Of a DNA stretch of 64,000 nt, positions 1 to 13,400 are shown in pieces; the first letter of the stretch is position 1, and every line of letters begins with the position of its first letter. The notes under the pieces were generated by a model. The model was given only the letters and a program-made list of their open reading frames with translations, ran no database searches and was not told the origin of the DNA. The stretch is from Pomphorhynchus laevis (Eukaryota; Acanthocephala; Palaeacanthocephala; Echinorhynchida; Pomphorhynchidae): contig WNNJ02000942.1 in NCBI GenBank assembly GCA_012934845.2, positions 248,001 to 312,000 on the forward strand, written 5' to 3'. The translations under genes were made by a program, and so were the position numbers.

Positions 1-1873
1 GTATGTTGGATATCATCATATAGGATTATTTTGCAAGTCGAAATGTTGACTCTAACTTACAATAAACGCTTCATTGACAGGAGTTAGTTTGAATAAAATT
101 AGTATTAGACCTGATTGCTATCCTTTTTAAAATTCAATTCGTCTTAAATTAAATATATAGACTTTATCAATGCAATATTTCCAAAACACCTGATTTATAA
201 TATTGTAAATCAGGTATATTATATAATGAATTATATGTAAATACCCTATAGATATTTTTTATTCTAATCCGTTGTATTTCATAAATCAATTTAATGATAA
301 AATATTTAAAATAAAATGCGTAATTCTACTTAAATAAATTAGTTGCACAACAGTCGTTTATTATAAATCAAACAATAATCCAGTATTAATTCAATATAAA
401 TCCATCTAACTGAATCGATTAGTTTAGATATTTCAACGCTGAAGCGATTTTTAAAGTATATTCATCTTAAAATATTCACCTTAATAATGTCCTGAAATGT
501 TAAGATGCATTTATAACTTCAGCGTTAAGCCGAAATGATCCGCATACTTTGATAAGGGTTATAATATAGTGACACATTCTCTAATCTTTTTCTTAAAGCA
601 AAACAGCAGTTTTTGCAGATACTTCAAAATCAGATAAATTAAGATATGGCTTTTACATTTTATATAAAAATAATTTTCACTACAGTAATTTGGTTAACGC
701 TCGTCACTCTGCTAATGCGAAAAGCAACAATTGAATGCTGTCCTTGGAATTTTTTAACTACAATCACATAATGAATTGTTCTTACATATTGTTGCAAATA
801 TAAAACTTTAAAAACAATTACAATGTAAATCTATCGATATCATATATTTTTCCTAAAAATATGAAAATATATTTGATTAAGGAAGTATAATTGGAAGTCA
901 AAATCGTTTGTTTATTTTTAGAAATGAACAAAAAATTTTGTTCATTTTATTTTGTTCACTTTATTTTCGTTGAGTTTTTCAATAAAAATAATTTATACGA
1001 ACCTGAATAGAAAAGATTTTAATACTTACAAAAGATACAGTATAAGCTTTGCATTCTAATTTAATGCGATAAATAATGAAATAAGAGTTTAGCTGTTCTT
1101 CCTAATGGTAATTTTGTTAATTTGATCGACACATTAAACTTTGTTATTATGAAATCAAATAAAATATCATAACATATATCCTAATACTACAATTATAACT
1201 TTTATAAAAGTTAAACAGGAATTAGATAATACATTTTGTGATTTAATTCTGAAATATGGTTCTATTTTATTCTTAGTTTGATAAGTTCTCAATAAGCTCG
1301 ACACTGTAAATTTATTTAAATGTTAATTATGTAAGATTAATTACCGCTTAAGACTGCTGGATAAAGTTCATATGAAAAGCATTCTATGTATATTGGATAT
1401 GTATTTGAATGCTGTTACTAAATGCTTATTGTAGTCTATAAAAGTGAGTGGACTCTATCATTGTGTGAGTTTACTTGTAACCTAATTTCTTAAATGGAAA
1501 TCGCTTTATAGCACAAATAATTTATTTAAAAAATCAATTAAATAATTTAATTAGAAAAATGCTTATGTTCGAACGAACAGTTGGCTATTCAGCACTACTT
1601 TATCTACTAATAGACTATAATGTTTAGAATCTGCTCATAATTTCGAATGCGTGAACAACAACAATCAAAAATCTAATATCAATAACAACATATATTATAC
1701 CATTGATGATCGTAATGTAATCATAAGCGTTAAGAATACACGATATCCTTTATTAGTCTACGTAAGTATGTTATTTTTATTAATATTTTATATACAAAAA
1801 AACTGGTACATTTAAGATTAATCGGTTCATAAAATACAATTTTAAAATATTGAGGTTATATCTTTTGATCAGG
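1..1873. other. AT-rich non-coding spacer
   Basis: Very AT-rich, with no open reading frame of note, no recognisable domain and no clear repeat structure. I see nothing that can be supported as a gene. Confidence 0.6.
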
Positions 1874-2690
1874 TCAGACTTCATAGAATTCCACAATTCC
1901 CTCTTTCTTTTCCATGCTCTCTATGATGCACGCGGCATTTCCCCTCTGGACTGCCATGTCATACGTTGGATCATGAATGACATGGCACGCTGGTCCCCGA
2001 TGGCACGCTTGAGGCGTCGGCCCAATTCCTCCAAGAAAACCAGCGACTCGGTGCCGATCGATCCGCGAGTCTATAGCGACTGGCGTAAATGAGTATATGC
2101 GATCGTTCAGTTCAGAATATTTTTGCCGTTTTCTGAATTCGGATAGTTCGGCGGCTGCTCCTGCGTGATGGGTTGCAGAGGCCTGGTAACTCCTCGCCAG
2201 GGTATTTATGCAGGTGAAATCCAATACCAACCACATACCGGCCGACCCCGGGACGACTGTGACACCATCTGGACGCCTTCCATCATCACGAGAGATTCCG
2301 CTAGGGCTCAAGCCGACTTGGGATGTTCGCAGCCACCAGAACCATCCTTATGATGTTATTATCTTCGGCGTGTCGGCTATGTCGAGATATGCTGCGTTTG
2401 CAATCAAGCCCATGAACATCTGGGAATGCCGTTATTGTCCCACATTTGCATGCGTTGTGTCGGAGAAAATGAATGCCTTGTCGCAACGCAACAGCGATAG
2501 ATTGACTCCGGTCATCCTATCGATTTCTAACTGATGAGATTGGGAGGGTGAAGAGAAAGTTACCCGAATGCAGGGATGAGGATGCTAAAATACGAGCACG
2601 ATCCTGCGGAGTAGTAACTTTGGACAATACCTCTTGCATTATCTTGTGATAAACCGATGGACGGGACCATCGTTTTTGGGAAACATTTCC
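1874..2690 (-). pseudogene. Decayed C-terminal part of a LINE-like reverse transcriptase
   Basis: Read on the minus strand, fragments in two or three frames form the C-terminal module of a mobile-element reverse transcriptase family. In order come a degraded alanine/leucine-rich stretch (about 2690-2490), a Cys/His segment (HNACKCG, then HGLDCKRS, 2486-2400), an RPDGVTVVPG-like stretch followed by LVLDFTC (2300-2200), and a tail with YSFTPVAID and VQRGNAAC (2120-1910). The RPDG...DFTC pattern recalls a restriction-like nuclease fold, but that is inference. The reading changes frame near 2300 and the RT domain is missing, so this is a 5'-truncated dead copy. It is much richer in GC than its surroundings, as expected of an insertion. 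Confidence 0.6.
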
Positions 2691-2699
2691 GAAGGAACA

Positions 2700-4130
2700 T
2701 CGTTCAAAGAAATCTGTCGCCAGCGAAGATATTTTAAAAACAATTTTAAAATAAAGATATTTCGAATTTCTAAGTTAAATATTACAAAATATGTATCCAC
2801 AGTCTAGTAAAATGTAGATATTATACAATGTGGTTTATTAAAGGTTAACTAAAGCTTTTAATAAATCTCTAATAAAGGATCAAATTTTTATAAGTGACCT
2901 CTGGTCAAAGTTAACACTAACATATCAACTTTGCTGAGTTGATAATTTGCTAAAGGTAGCGTGCTAAACAAAAATATAAAATATAATTTGTAAATTTGGA
3001 TAATTAGGATAGTAATTTATCCAAATAATTTATATAAATATTATATTTACAATTCATTTATAAATTTTAACTCTTCTATTTTCAATCTTTCGCTCTGATT
3101 CATTTTTCTATTTTTAAATTCATTTAAATTATTTTAAATAGTTGATAATGATTCATTATTGATAAAGAATTATTGGAGCTAGATCAAAGAAAGAAGAGAA
3201 ATTTTATTTGATATTTCGCTAACCTCTGTTAGCATCTTCAGAAATTTACCTGAAGATGCTGGTAATGCATTTTTGTATTTTTGTTAAATATCGGCGAAGA
3301 CAATGGCTGATTGACGTAATCCGCTATGTTCACTCCTTTTTGGATGAACGTTCTTAAGATGATGTAATAAATGTTTCTACCGATTCGTATTTACAATCAG
3401 CTAACTCCACAAATTTGCACTCATTTTCCCATTTTCTGTACTTATTATTGATATTTGGGTTCAATAAAAATATCGCTATGCTTGAATATCATTTTATTAA
3501 TTTCCCATTTTAAAAATATTGTATTATCTACAGTGTATTTGAAATTATATTACGTAATTGAAAAGTAAATCAATTCCCGCATTGTATCAAATATTAGCAA
3601 TTTTGTTAATGTTAACTGTGACATTAGATGATGTATATTTCATGTTTTAATTCTCATGCATTTGTAAAATTTATATAGTAATATTTTGGTTTAAGGTTTA
3701 TGTGGGTCGACAAAATCGACATATCAAACTATCAACGAGGTTTACCTCAAATAATGTAAGATTATTTTTAATTAAATCAATTTTTTCCTTTTCATTGTTA
3801 GCATAATCTTCTTTGGCACATTATATGGATAAAATTGAATATTTACAAACAACAATGCCGGTATTCTACCCGCGAGTTTAATATAAAAATAAGAAATCCA
3901 TGGTTATCACGATAATAAAAATTCATTATATATACATTTATATATAAATGTATATAAATGCTGTACATCAAACATTTAGAAAGGATGGAGTAATTTTAAA
4001 TAGTTGATAATGATCCATTATTGATAAAGAATTATTGGAGCTGGATTAAAGAAATAAGGAAAATTAACCATAAACAATTCCTATCCATGTTTATCACGAT
4101 AAAAATTCATTATATATATTATTACGAGGA
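2700..4130. other. AT-rich spacer with small internal repeats
   Basis: No coding potential recognised. Two blocks are duplicated: a segment beginning TTTTAAATAGTTGATAATGA lies at about 3134-3207 and again at 3993-4062, and a segment with TTATCACGATAA and AATTCATTATATATA lies at about 3897-3945 and 4083-4120. This suggests a small dispersed or locally duplicated repeat. Confidence 0.5.
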
Positions 4131-4990
4131 TGCATAAACCCCAGGCAGCATTCTATATATCCTAATCAGACCAAGAAATAGTACCGAATTATTCGTGCAA
4201 TATTCAAAGTCGCAACGTATGACCAGTCATCTTATGTGTGACGATAAACTTTAACAACGGTAGGCGAGTTTCGCTCTAGCGAAGATTGTCAGTACCATGA
4301 CAACAATAATCATCCATAGTCATCATAACACACGCTTAAACAGCGTTCAAAGTTTGAAAAACATAATTACCCTTAATATGAATCATCAGAGATAATTTAG
4401 CATGCGCACTGTGCATGGTAGTGCGTATTGCAATTTAACCACCATGCATCAGACACTAATTTCTTTTTAATAGAAATGCTGTTTTACATGGATATATAGG
4501 GGTGTGTCCGTTCCTCCTCGTGTAACTCCTGGAAACTCCATGCAGCATACCAGCTGCGGAGTGAGCTAAACGCGGACAACTCCCGGTGGCAGGTTCATAC
4601 GACAAGCCGATTAGGAGGATACTAACCAAAGTCGTTATCAATGGCAAGGTCCTTCAATTTCCGCAATGGAGCAAGGACGTACACCGAAATCGACACCGCA
4701 GGATTTCTCTCAGACTTCTCAATCGACGTTCATGACTTTCGGACTTAACGCGAACCAAGATTTGAATAGCACGACACGGAGGACCAATCCTACATGACAA
4801 CCCGCCTCAAATCGGGATAAAGGCCAAAGAAAAAAGAGATATATAATTACACCAGTTTGCTGCTGTAATAATATTTATATTCAAATATGAACAAGTACTC
4901 ATCGAGGGTCTCAGCAACAGTAAATACCTCAAATTATGCTATATATACATAAACAATTGATTGACGAGAAAAAACAAATAATATTACAAC
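4130..4990. other. Less AT-rich unclassified segment
   Basis: Base composition shifts toward GC compared with the flanks (most clearly 4490-4830), which suggests an old mobile element, and it lies next to a LINE remnant that ends near 5000. Short open frames on both strands match nothing I recognise. It may be the 3' untranslated part of that LINE or another insertion; I cannot decide. Confidence 0.3.
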
Positions 4991-4999
4991 AGATTTTTA

Positions 5000-7170
5000 G
5001 TGTCAACTACTTGCCCGAGTGTCGTGGAGGCAGTGCACGAAACAAAGTACTCCAGGCATGGCGATCCTGGACGACAAACCAGAGTTCTCTTTCAGATAGC
5101 CCAAGGCGGTCTTCGGACAGTTTCAAAATTTGATCTCTCCATCAGTATCGAGGTCTTTATCCAAAGAGTCCGGCCTGAAAAGCCCTTCGAGGAAGGCGAT
5201 CTCTATACATCCTCAGAACGTGTCCTAGCTACCTCAACTGACTTTCTTCGATGTAGATAAGCAGCGACTTTACTAAGAGTTCATCCCGGATGACCGAATT
5301 CCTAACCTTACCTCTAAGGCTAAGACCGGCCACACCGCAAAAGAGTCTCATTACGATCGCTTTTATCCGAGATCTTATCATTTCGGTCATAGCCTAAAGC
5401 TAATGACCATTGGTTAAGATAGGAACGAAGATTGCGTAGTAAACCAAAAGCTTCGCCCGAAGACTCAACTCCCGCTTCATCACAACAGACCTGAACAAAG
5501 AACGCATTGCTGCGTTAGCTGCACTGATTTTCTTCTCATTCTCCCTGATGTTCCTGCCGTTTTTCGAGAACAATACCCTAAGATACTTGAAGTCCTTACA
5601 TCAGGAAGAACTTTTTTCCCAATCCGGATTGACATTGACATATGAATCAGAGACGAACACATAGAGACAGTCTTAGAGGTACTAATTAACATCCCTGCCG
5701 TTTGGCATTTCATCCTAAATCGATCTAGTAGGCATTGTAAGTCCTCAGGATATAAAGCCAGCAAAACAACATCACCTGTAAAAAGTAGAGATGGTATCCT
5801 GATGGAACCGAACTGAAGACCGAAATTCGTCAGAGCAAGCCGTCTCGCGATTTTGTCCATGGCAATAAGAAACAAAAGTGGATATAAAAGATAACCCTAA
5901 CGAAGCCCAACGCCCACTGAAAATGATTCAGACTCCTATTTAGAACTTGAACACAACTCGTACTTTGTCCATACAGAGAATCCACAGCTACCCCAAAATA
6001 GTGTGGTACTCCATACCCCGTTAGTGCTTCCTACAACCTCTCCTGCGGAACTCGGCAGAACTCCTTTTCCAAATCTACAAAGCGCATGTAGACCGGTTGA
6101 GCGACACCCCCAGTTCGCGACTCACTAGGAACCTTGCCCGACTAATGCAACGTTAAAGATCCATGTTAGCCACTTCATACCGACAAAATCAAAAGCCTTT
6201 AAAGCTTCATGTCAAATTTCGTCTACTCCAGAAGACTTGACATTACGAAGTTTTTTAACAACAATAACCTCTATCGAAAATGAGCTCTTCCGTTGGTTCT
6301 AAAAGCTCTACTTTACAAGAGAAGGGATATCCGACGGATTAAGGAGACTCGTAAAATGATCTTTTCAACCAATAAGAATTTCATCAATGTCAGTCAGCAT
6401 AGATCATCTCTTGTCATAAACAGTTTGAGGAATTTTCTTCTTTCCGACACTAAAATTCCTGATCGTCCCCAGAACATCCTCGAAGCTGACCTATAATCAA
6501 GTTCTAAGTGCTCTTCAAACTTTTCCCAAGCCGCCTTCTTCGCTTCGGTAACTTCTCGAGCTAGATCTCTCTTTGCTTCTAGGTACTTGTATGCAGCTTC
6601 CATTGATTTATCTGACAAAGTTGCCTTATAAGCCAGCTTCTACTGTTAGACAAAATCTAACTGTTGCTGTCCACCAAGAGTTAGAGTATTTCCTCCGCGA
6701 CAAGCACCTAAACCCTTCAAGCTACAACTTTTCACAGTTGATTTGGCAAGCGATCTGAACATCTCTTATTCCTGATCAATGCTCTTCACCTCTTCTGACT
6801 AAAAAGAAATCCTCACGGATGTAGGCAGCAAAACGTTCTTTGACAAAAACATTTGCTATACGCTCCAAGCACGTCCTCACACAACGTTTAAGTTTACCAG
6901 GCTTGTCTAGCATCCGGTCCCGCCATCGAAGTTTACTAACTACAAGGTAGTGATCAGTTGACAGCTTAGCTCCTCTCTTCACACGAGTGTCCAGAACATA
7001 ACGTCGCAGATCAGATGAAACGATTACAAAATCGATCATTGATCTTTGACTGAGAGAATCTTAATGCCATGTGCATCTATGGATCTCCTTATGTTCAAAT
7101 ATGGTGTTGGTTAGTTAACCACTGACTTCTCGGCTTAGACCGTAATTTGCAAATTGTTTATATCACGGCA
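5000..7170 (-). pseudogene. Decayed non-LTR retrotransposon (endonuclease plus reverse transcriptase)
   Basis: Minus-strand reading gives a LINE ORF2 in order. The end of the apurinic-type endonuclease lies at 7170-6776 (MIDFVIVSSDLR, then LSTDHYLVVSKLRWR). The linker before the RT is at 6618-6394 (AKKAAWEKFEEHLELDYRSA). The RT palm and thumb start are at 5875-5480 (IPSLLF then DVVLLA, later AGMLISTSKT). A thumb/C-terminal stretch runs from 5470 to about 5000 (VAGLSLRGKVRNSVIRDELL-like). Several frameshifts and stops separate the pieces, and the catalytic FADD motif reads FTGD, so it is dead. The family is a LINE type common in animals; I do not assign a clade. Confidence 0.75.
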
Positions 7171-7660
7171 GGATGATATCCACGGTTTATTAATGATATT
7201 TCACTCATTTTTATTTCATTTTCGAAGTCATAATTTATTTAATATAAAAAATGTTAAATAAAAATATTTTTTATTATTCAAGAACAATATTCATAAGCAT
7301 TAATTTATAAACTTTATAATTCGACATTTTACATTCTGCAAGAATTGCAGAGTTAAATCAGCATACATTGAATTGTGCATTAACCCATGTATTTAATGAG
7401 TGTAAATATTGAACCAATTTTATTTTTGAGATAAATATCTTTGATGGTAAATTTGTATTATTTATTCTGCTTTATATTCAATATAAAATATATTAAATAA
7501 AAACATTTATTATTATTTAAGATGAATCTTCTTAAATGATTAATATTTTTTTCTTAATATTTAAAAATAAATGGATAAATATTATTTATTGTTTATTTAG
7601 GATACATAATAAATAATATATTATAAGTATTCTTATTTAAGGAATACTTATGTTGAGGAA
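7171..7660. other. AT-rich spacer
   Basis: Almost pure A/T with repeated short TATTTA-type words. No gene, RNA or structured repeat recognised. The Penelope-related array begins directly after it. Confidence 0.5.
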
Positions 7661-9535
7661 TACTTATATGTAGGTTGGGAAATAAGTGTCCCTATTCCTC
7701 AGCCCAACATAACAGCGGGGCCAAATACATGCTAATAACGTATTTCCTATGATGAAATTTTATTATCTAGTGTATCTTATTCTAATATTAATATTAAATG
7801 ATAAATAATGAAATAATTAATAAATAATAAACAATTTAATCATTTTATATAAGATTATAAAAGATTACATAATTTATAAAGTTAATATTTTATTTAATTT
7901 AAAATAAAAGTCAAATGTTATGAATTAACTAATAAATAACAGGTGAAGTATTAGAATAAGGATAGAAGTCATCAGGAAGAACTGCTATGTTATCATGTTT
8001 CGGTCCCTATTCCTCGACCCAACATAGCAGTGAGGCCATATACATGCCAATGACGTATTTCCACTGATGGAATTTTATTATCTGCCTTATCTTATTCTAA
8101 TACAAATCATATTATTTATTATATATCAATAAAACAATAAAATAGTGTATAAATCAGATCAGCTAACTGAGTCTACGCATTTTATACTATATATGAAAAT
8201 AATGATAAATAATAAATAATTATATAAGATGTTATACGATTTATATTGATATCAAGGTCATAGCGGAGGAACCGCTATGTTATCAGGTTTCAGCCTCTAT
8301 TCCTCAGCCCAACATAACAGCGGGGCCAAATAGTGCTAAGGACTTATTTCCTCGGATGAAATTTGATTATTTAGTGTATTTTATTCTAATATTAAAATTA
8401 AATGATAAATAATGAAATAATTAATAAATAATTATAAATAATTAATAAATAATAAACAATTTAATCATTTTATATAAGATTATAAAAGATTACATAATTT
8501 ATAAAGTTAAAATTTAATTTAATTTAAAATAAAAGTCAAATGTTATGAATTAACTAATAAATAACAGGTGAAGTATTAGAATAAGGATAGAAGTCATCAG
8601 GAAGAACTGCTATGTTATCATGTTTCGGTCCCTATTGCTCGACCCAACATAGCAGTGAGGCCATATACATGCCAATGACGTATTTCCTCTGATGAAATTT
8701 TATTATTTAGTGTATCTTATTCTAATATTAATATTAAATGATAAATAATGAAATAATTAATAAATAATAAACAATTTAATCATTTTATATAAGATTATAA
8801 AAGATTACATAATTTATAAAGTTAAAATTTAATTTAATTTAAAATAAAAGTCAAATGTTATGAATTAACTAATAAATAACAGGTGAAGTATTAGAATAAG
8901 GATAGAAGTCATCAGGAAGAACTGCTATGTTATCATGTTTCGGTCCCTATTGCTCGACCCAACATAGCAGTGAGGCCATATACATGCCAATGACGTATTT
9001 CCACTGATGAAATTTTATTATCTAGTGTATAATATTAATATTAAATGATAAATAATGAAATAATTAATAAATAATAAACAATTTAATCATTTTATATAAG
9101 ATTATAAAAGATTACATAATTTATAAAGTTAATATTTTATTTAATTTAAAATAAAAGTCAAATGTTATGAATTAACTAATAAATAACAGGTGAAGTATTA
9201 GAATAAGGATAGAAGTCATCAGGAAGAACTGCTATGTTATCATGTTTCGGTCCCTATTGCTCGACCCAACATAGCAGTGGGGCCATATACATGCCAATGA
9301 CGTATTTCCTATGATGAAATTTTATTATCTGCCTTATCTTATTCTAATACAAGCATATTGTTTTGTATCAATCCATAAAAATTATCCGCTTTGGAGCTTT
9401 TAAATAATCAGATCAGATTACTGAGTTTACGCATTTTATACGATATATAAAAATAATGATACATAATAAATAATTATATAAGATGTTATACGATTTATAT
9501 TGATATCAAGGTCATAGCGGAGGACCTTTATATAT
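7661..9535 (-). repeat. Tandem array (about 310-bp spacing) of the Penelope-like 3'-end module
   Basis: The words AGGTGAAGTATTAGAATAAG begin at 7941, 8566, 8881 and 9188, that is spacings of 625 (twice about 312), 315 and 307 bp. Each unit holds a structured core: CTGCTATGTT, then a loop with TTTCGGYCC and TCGACCC, then AACATAGCAG. A long AT tail ends AATTAACTAATAAATAAC. A variant unit at about 8150-8385 carries the word CTAACTGAGTCTACG, found at the end of other dispersed copies. The same core directly follows the reverse-transcriptase stop codons of both Penelope-like elements here (17413-17259 and 63881-64000), so the array is built from Penelope-like 3' ends, antisense to the numbering. 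At 9345-9410 it runs into a scrap resembling the last RT codons. Confidence 0.75.
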
Positions 9536-10080
9536 TTAATATACTATAAAGTATTTGTTTAAAGTAAAATACTTTATAAAGTATTTTCAGTATCCTGTTA
9601 TGATCAGTATTTATGAATGTTTATCGTTTAGTATAAATTCAATTATCAAACCGCATTTTGAAATAACAACTTAAAATTAATTAATAATTAATTATAATTC
9701 AATCTATAATATTTGTCTTTGTTTTGTGTTATAGTAATCGCACGGCTGCAAATGCATTAGTACAGATGGATTTATTCTTACATTAAAATTTGTTCTTACA
9801 CGATCTCCAAATTGATGATTTTTTCACTCATTAAATAAAAATGCATTTTGTTTCTAAGTTGAAAATTTGAAACGAATACTAGAATTGTATAGATAAGCAA
9901 TCGTATGTTAACGCACTTCAGTGAGTTTAACTGTAAGTATTGAACTGATGTATGACTTTATTATGCACAAGTATAAATAAAACACATCATAATGGGATGT
10001 TCAGTTATATATAAAATATTTATTATTCTAAATATTATTTATATTAATATATGATATTATATTTCAGAGGTTTACTAAGG
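9536..10080. other. AT-rich spacer before a LINE
   Basis: No coding signal. Contains short direct words around TATAAAGTATTT at 9545-9590. It may include the upstream flank of the LINE that follows. Confidence 0.4.
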
Positions 10081-10230
10081 ATCAAGTACTGTCGAAGTTG
10101 TGTAGCTACAGGGCCACACTGATAAGTCCACCCTGTAGTGATGAGTAGACAAAGCTCGAAACGCTCCATTAGAGGCTAGACGTCTGTGGTAGGCGTATTT
10201 TAAGTTAAGCTTCCCGGCGAAGGTTGAAAA
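10081..10230 (+). other. Structured, GC-richer segment at the presumed 5' end of a LINE
   Basis: A perfect 8-bp inverted repeat, CTACAGGG (10106-10113) and CCCTGTAG (10131-10138), encloses a 17-nt loop. It is followed by TGATGAG, CTCGAAACGC and, 30 nt later, GCGTA. The arrangement recalls self-cleaving RNA cores found at retrotransposon ends, but the first core base is wrong for a hammerhead and no outer stem forms. It lies about 240 bp before the first ORF1-like reading of the LINE, which suggests a 5' untranslated region. Confidence 0.35.
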
Positions 10231-10449
10231 AAAACATGCAGGTTTATACTTTCCTGATGGAATATATTACTAAAAAGTAAAGTTCATTCTTTGATATTTA
10301 CAACGTCGTATTTCAGATTAATTATGCGTCACCAATTACTGTAATATATTAAATGAAATACATCACGATGAAATGGTCAGTTATTATTCAAATGCTCAGT
10401 TAATATTTAAAATAATAATTCTTGATTAATAAAATCTGAATAATCTTGT

Positions 10450-13400
10450 TAAATATTGGTAATGAGGAGATTTCAAGTTGTTTAAACGTACGCAACATGT
10501 TTAGATTAGGAAAGAAATTAACTGATAAGCCTCGACTATTAAAGGTCGTTATGAGCTTTATTGGTCATGCCAATATCTTATTAAAGCGTGGATATTGATT
10601 GAAGGGAACCAATATACGTATTCTTCGCGATCTCGCATTAAAGGGCCGTATGAAGCTTAGGAAAGCAAATAAAGAATTAAGAAGTGGTGAAGTTAACCTT
10701 TGTGTTCGAAATTTTGACGTTGTGAAATGGCGACCGACAGTTTGATGGGTTCCGATGAAGCATCGATGAGCAAAACTAACAACGAATTTTTACAATGTGG
10801 TCAGATTGTGGATCTCCCGATGGTGTATTCTTCAAACAAGAGCAGTGCGGAAATTCGTCCACCTTTATGATGTCTGGTTTCATTTGAAGGTATTTTTGAG
10901 GCGAAACAACAAACATATAGTGTTAGTAATGTTTCAAAGCATTTGTCAATCGGCTATTCGAATTTGCGTAGTCTGCTAGCTCAGGTCGTAGAACTTAAGC
11001 AACATATTCTGTCACATTCGTACGATTTTTTCTGTATATCTGAATCCTTGTTACATATTCATGTTACAGATACCATTATTAACATTCAAGGTTATCGACT
11101 GCTGTTAGCTGATCGAATATCGGGTAATCGTGGAGGTGGAGTTGCTGCGTACGTTCGCAACAATTTCATTGTATCAAATATACCATCTCAATGTGACGAG
11201 TATGGATCATTTGAGAGTTTGCGCTTTTACGCTAACTGTATGTTCGTCAGTATTAATATTTGCGTTCTATATCGGTTCCTATCAGTTCCAATAAATATTG
11301 ATGCTTTAAAGCCACTGTTGAGCTCCTTGTGCGTTAGAATCTCTCTTTACTGAGGGTAGCATTGATGAAAAGGATTTATCTGAATTTCTAGTTGCTGAGC
11401 TGCTTCTAATTCAGCATATATACGAACCTACATGTAGTTCATCAAGGCCGAGATCTATTCTCGATTTAGCATTCACCAAACGTATCACTGACATAGAAAG
11501 ATTTAGTTATCTGCCTATTATCGGTAGCAGTGATCATTGTGTACTCGCTTTAGAATTTACTCTTAGCATTCGTTTCTGTGGTAATTGTGAGAAAGTATTT
11601 AAGCGTCAATGGTCGAAGGTCAAAACTGAAGAAATTTTAAATTTTAGTCAGCTTCATCCACTTCGCGTGATAGGTGAAGATAAGGAACTACTTAATCAGA
11701 TTTTGGATTATCTAATAAATATTTCAGAAACTTTCGCTCCGATACGTGCAATTTCTTCACAATCGAAATTTCCCGCTTGGTTTGATAAAGATCTGAAGCT
11801 TATTGTGAAAACTCGTAATCATCTTGGGCGCATGTCACGTTCAGATTGAATCAAATTCCTCGTTATAGACTAATAAGAAACTTATGTACAAGAATAAAAC
11901 TAAGATAGCGTAATGAATTCGCAGCAGTTATTGCAATTAAAGCTTATGAGCAGCCTAAACAGTTTTAAGCATATGTTCGTCGCAATAGAACTATTCCTTC
12001 TCTAATCAATTCTATTAATACAGTGAATGGTGTATTGACTAATGAAGTTGAAATCACTGAAGCTCTAGCTTCCGGCTTTTCTCTTCCGTATGATGATTAT
12101 TTGAAAACTGATATTAATTGGAGATTAGAAGCTATTTCACAACGATTAACAACTTCTAAAATATATTCCAGTGAAGTTAAGGCGTACTTAAGAAATCTTG
12201 ATCTCCATAGCTCAATAGGTCCGGATGAAATTTCTCCGTTCCTTCTAAAAACTCTGTCTTTATGTCTTGCTCCATTTCTTGCCAAACTATTCCAATACAG
12301 TATTTCCAACTACTGGGTTCCTAATTCGTGAAATTCTCCATCCGAATTCTCAAAAAATCGATACCGACATCTTGCTCAGACTGTAGACCTATAAACCTCA
12401 CAAGTTTCATATGTAAAGTTCTGGAAATTGATTGCCCGTATAATTTTGCATCATTAAGGTGAGCACAGAATTATAACAAATTCACGGCACGGTTTTCGTT
12501 CCAAGCGGTCGTGTCTTACTAACCTGTTATTAGCCCGAAAACTGTGGACTGAGGCGACTAGCTCAGTTAAATAAGTCGACGCTATCTTTTTAGATTTTTC
12601 AATGTCATTCAATCGAGTTCCGCACTCATGTCTAATTAATGTGTTATCTCACTATGTTGTTCCTTGTACCATCTGCGATCGGGTTCGGGAATTCCTTAGT
12701 CGACGTTTCTACAGAGTTAGAGTAGAGAGCCACATTTCCACTACAATATATGTGAATTGTGGAGTCCATCAGGGTACTGTATTTGGTCCTCTTCCTTTAA
12801 CATTTCTAAATGACTTATTATTACGTATCCAAAACTCATGATTAGCCTTTGCCGATGATATAAAACTATGATGCACTAGAGATAATAAACTGCTGCAGAG
12901 CGACCTTGACCGCATTTTTGAATGGAGTGAAGCAACGCAGATGAAGTTAAATATAAGTAAATGCGTATGTATGAGATTAGGTAAAGTTGGGATCGATCAT
13001 AGTTACCACATTGGAGGAAAGATACTTACTATTGTGTCGGAACAAAGGGATTTGGGTGTAAAATACACAATATACTAAAAACACGCTTGAATACTGACTT
13101 TGACGCAGTAAGGCATTTCGAGCCTTGTATTGCATCAAAAATTGCTTTTCGATAATAAATCCTTGTCTTCAAACTTTTATTGTTCTTTGGTTCGTATACA
13201 TCTTGAGTATTGCATTCAAGATGTTTTTCCATGTACTAAAAAAGCAATTACCGATCTTGAATCAGTACTTCGTCGCGGGTATTGAATATGCTTTCATAAT
13301 TCGTATTCGTATGAGAACAGGTTATCCTTGTTAGGTTTATCTTCAATGAGACAAAGACTACTGTATCTTGATCTCTTGACAATGTGGGCAGTTGTCAAAC

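Noticed and set aside
7661-9535. CRISPR-like or MITE array
   Set aside because: The repeated part is most of the 310-bp unit rather than short repeats with unique spacers, and this is eukaryotic DNA. The module follows the RT stop of Penelope-like elements, so it is not an independent MITE.
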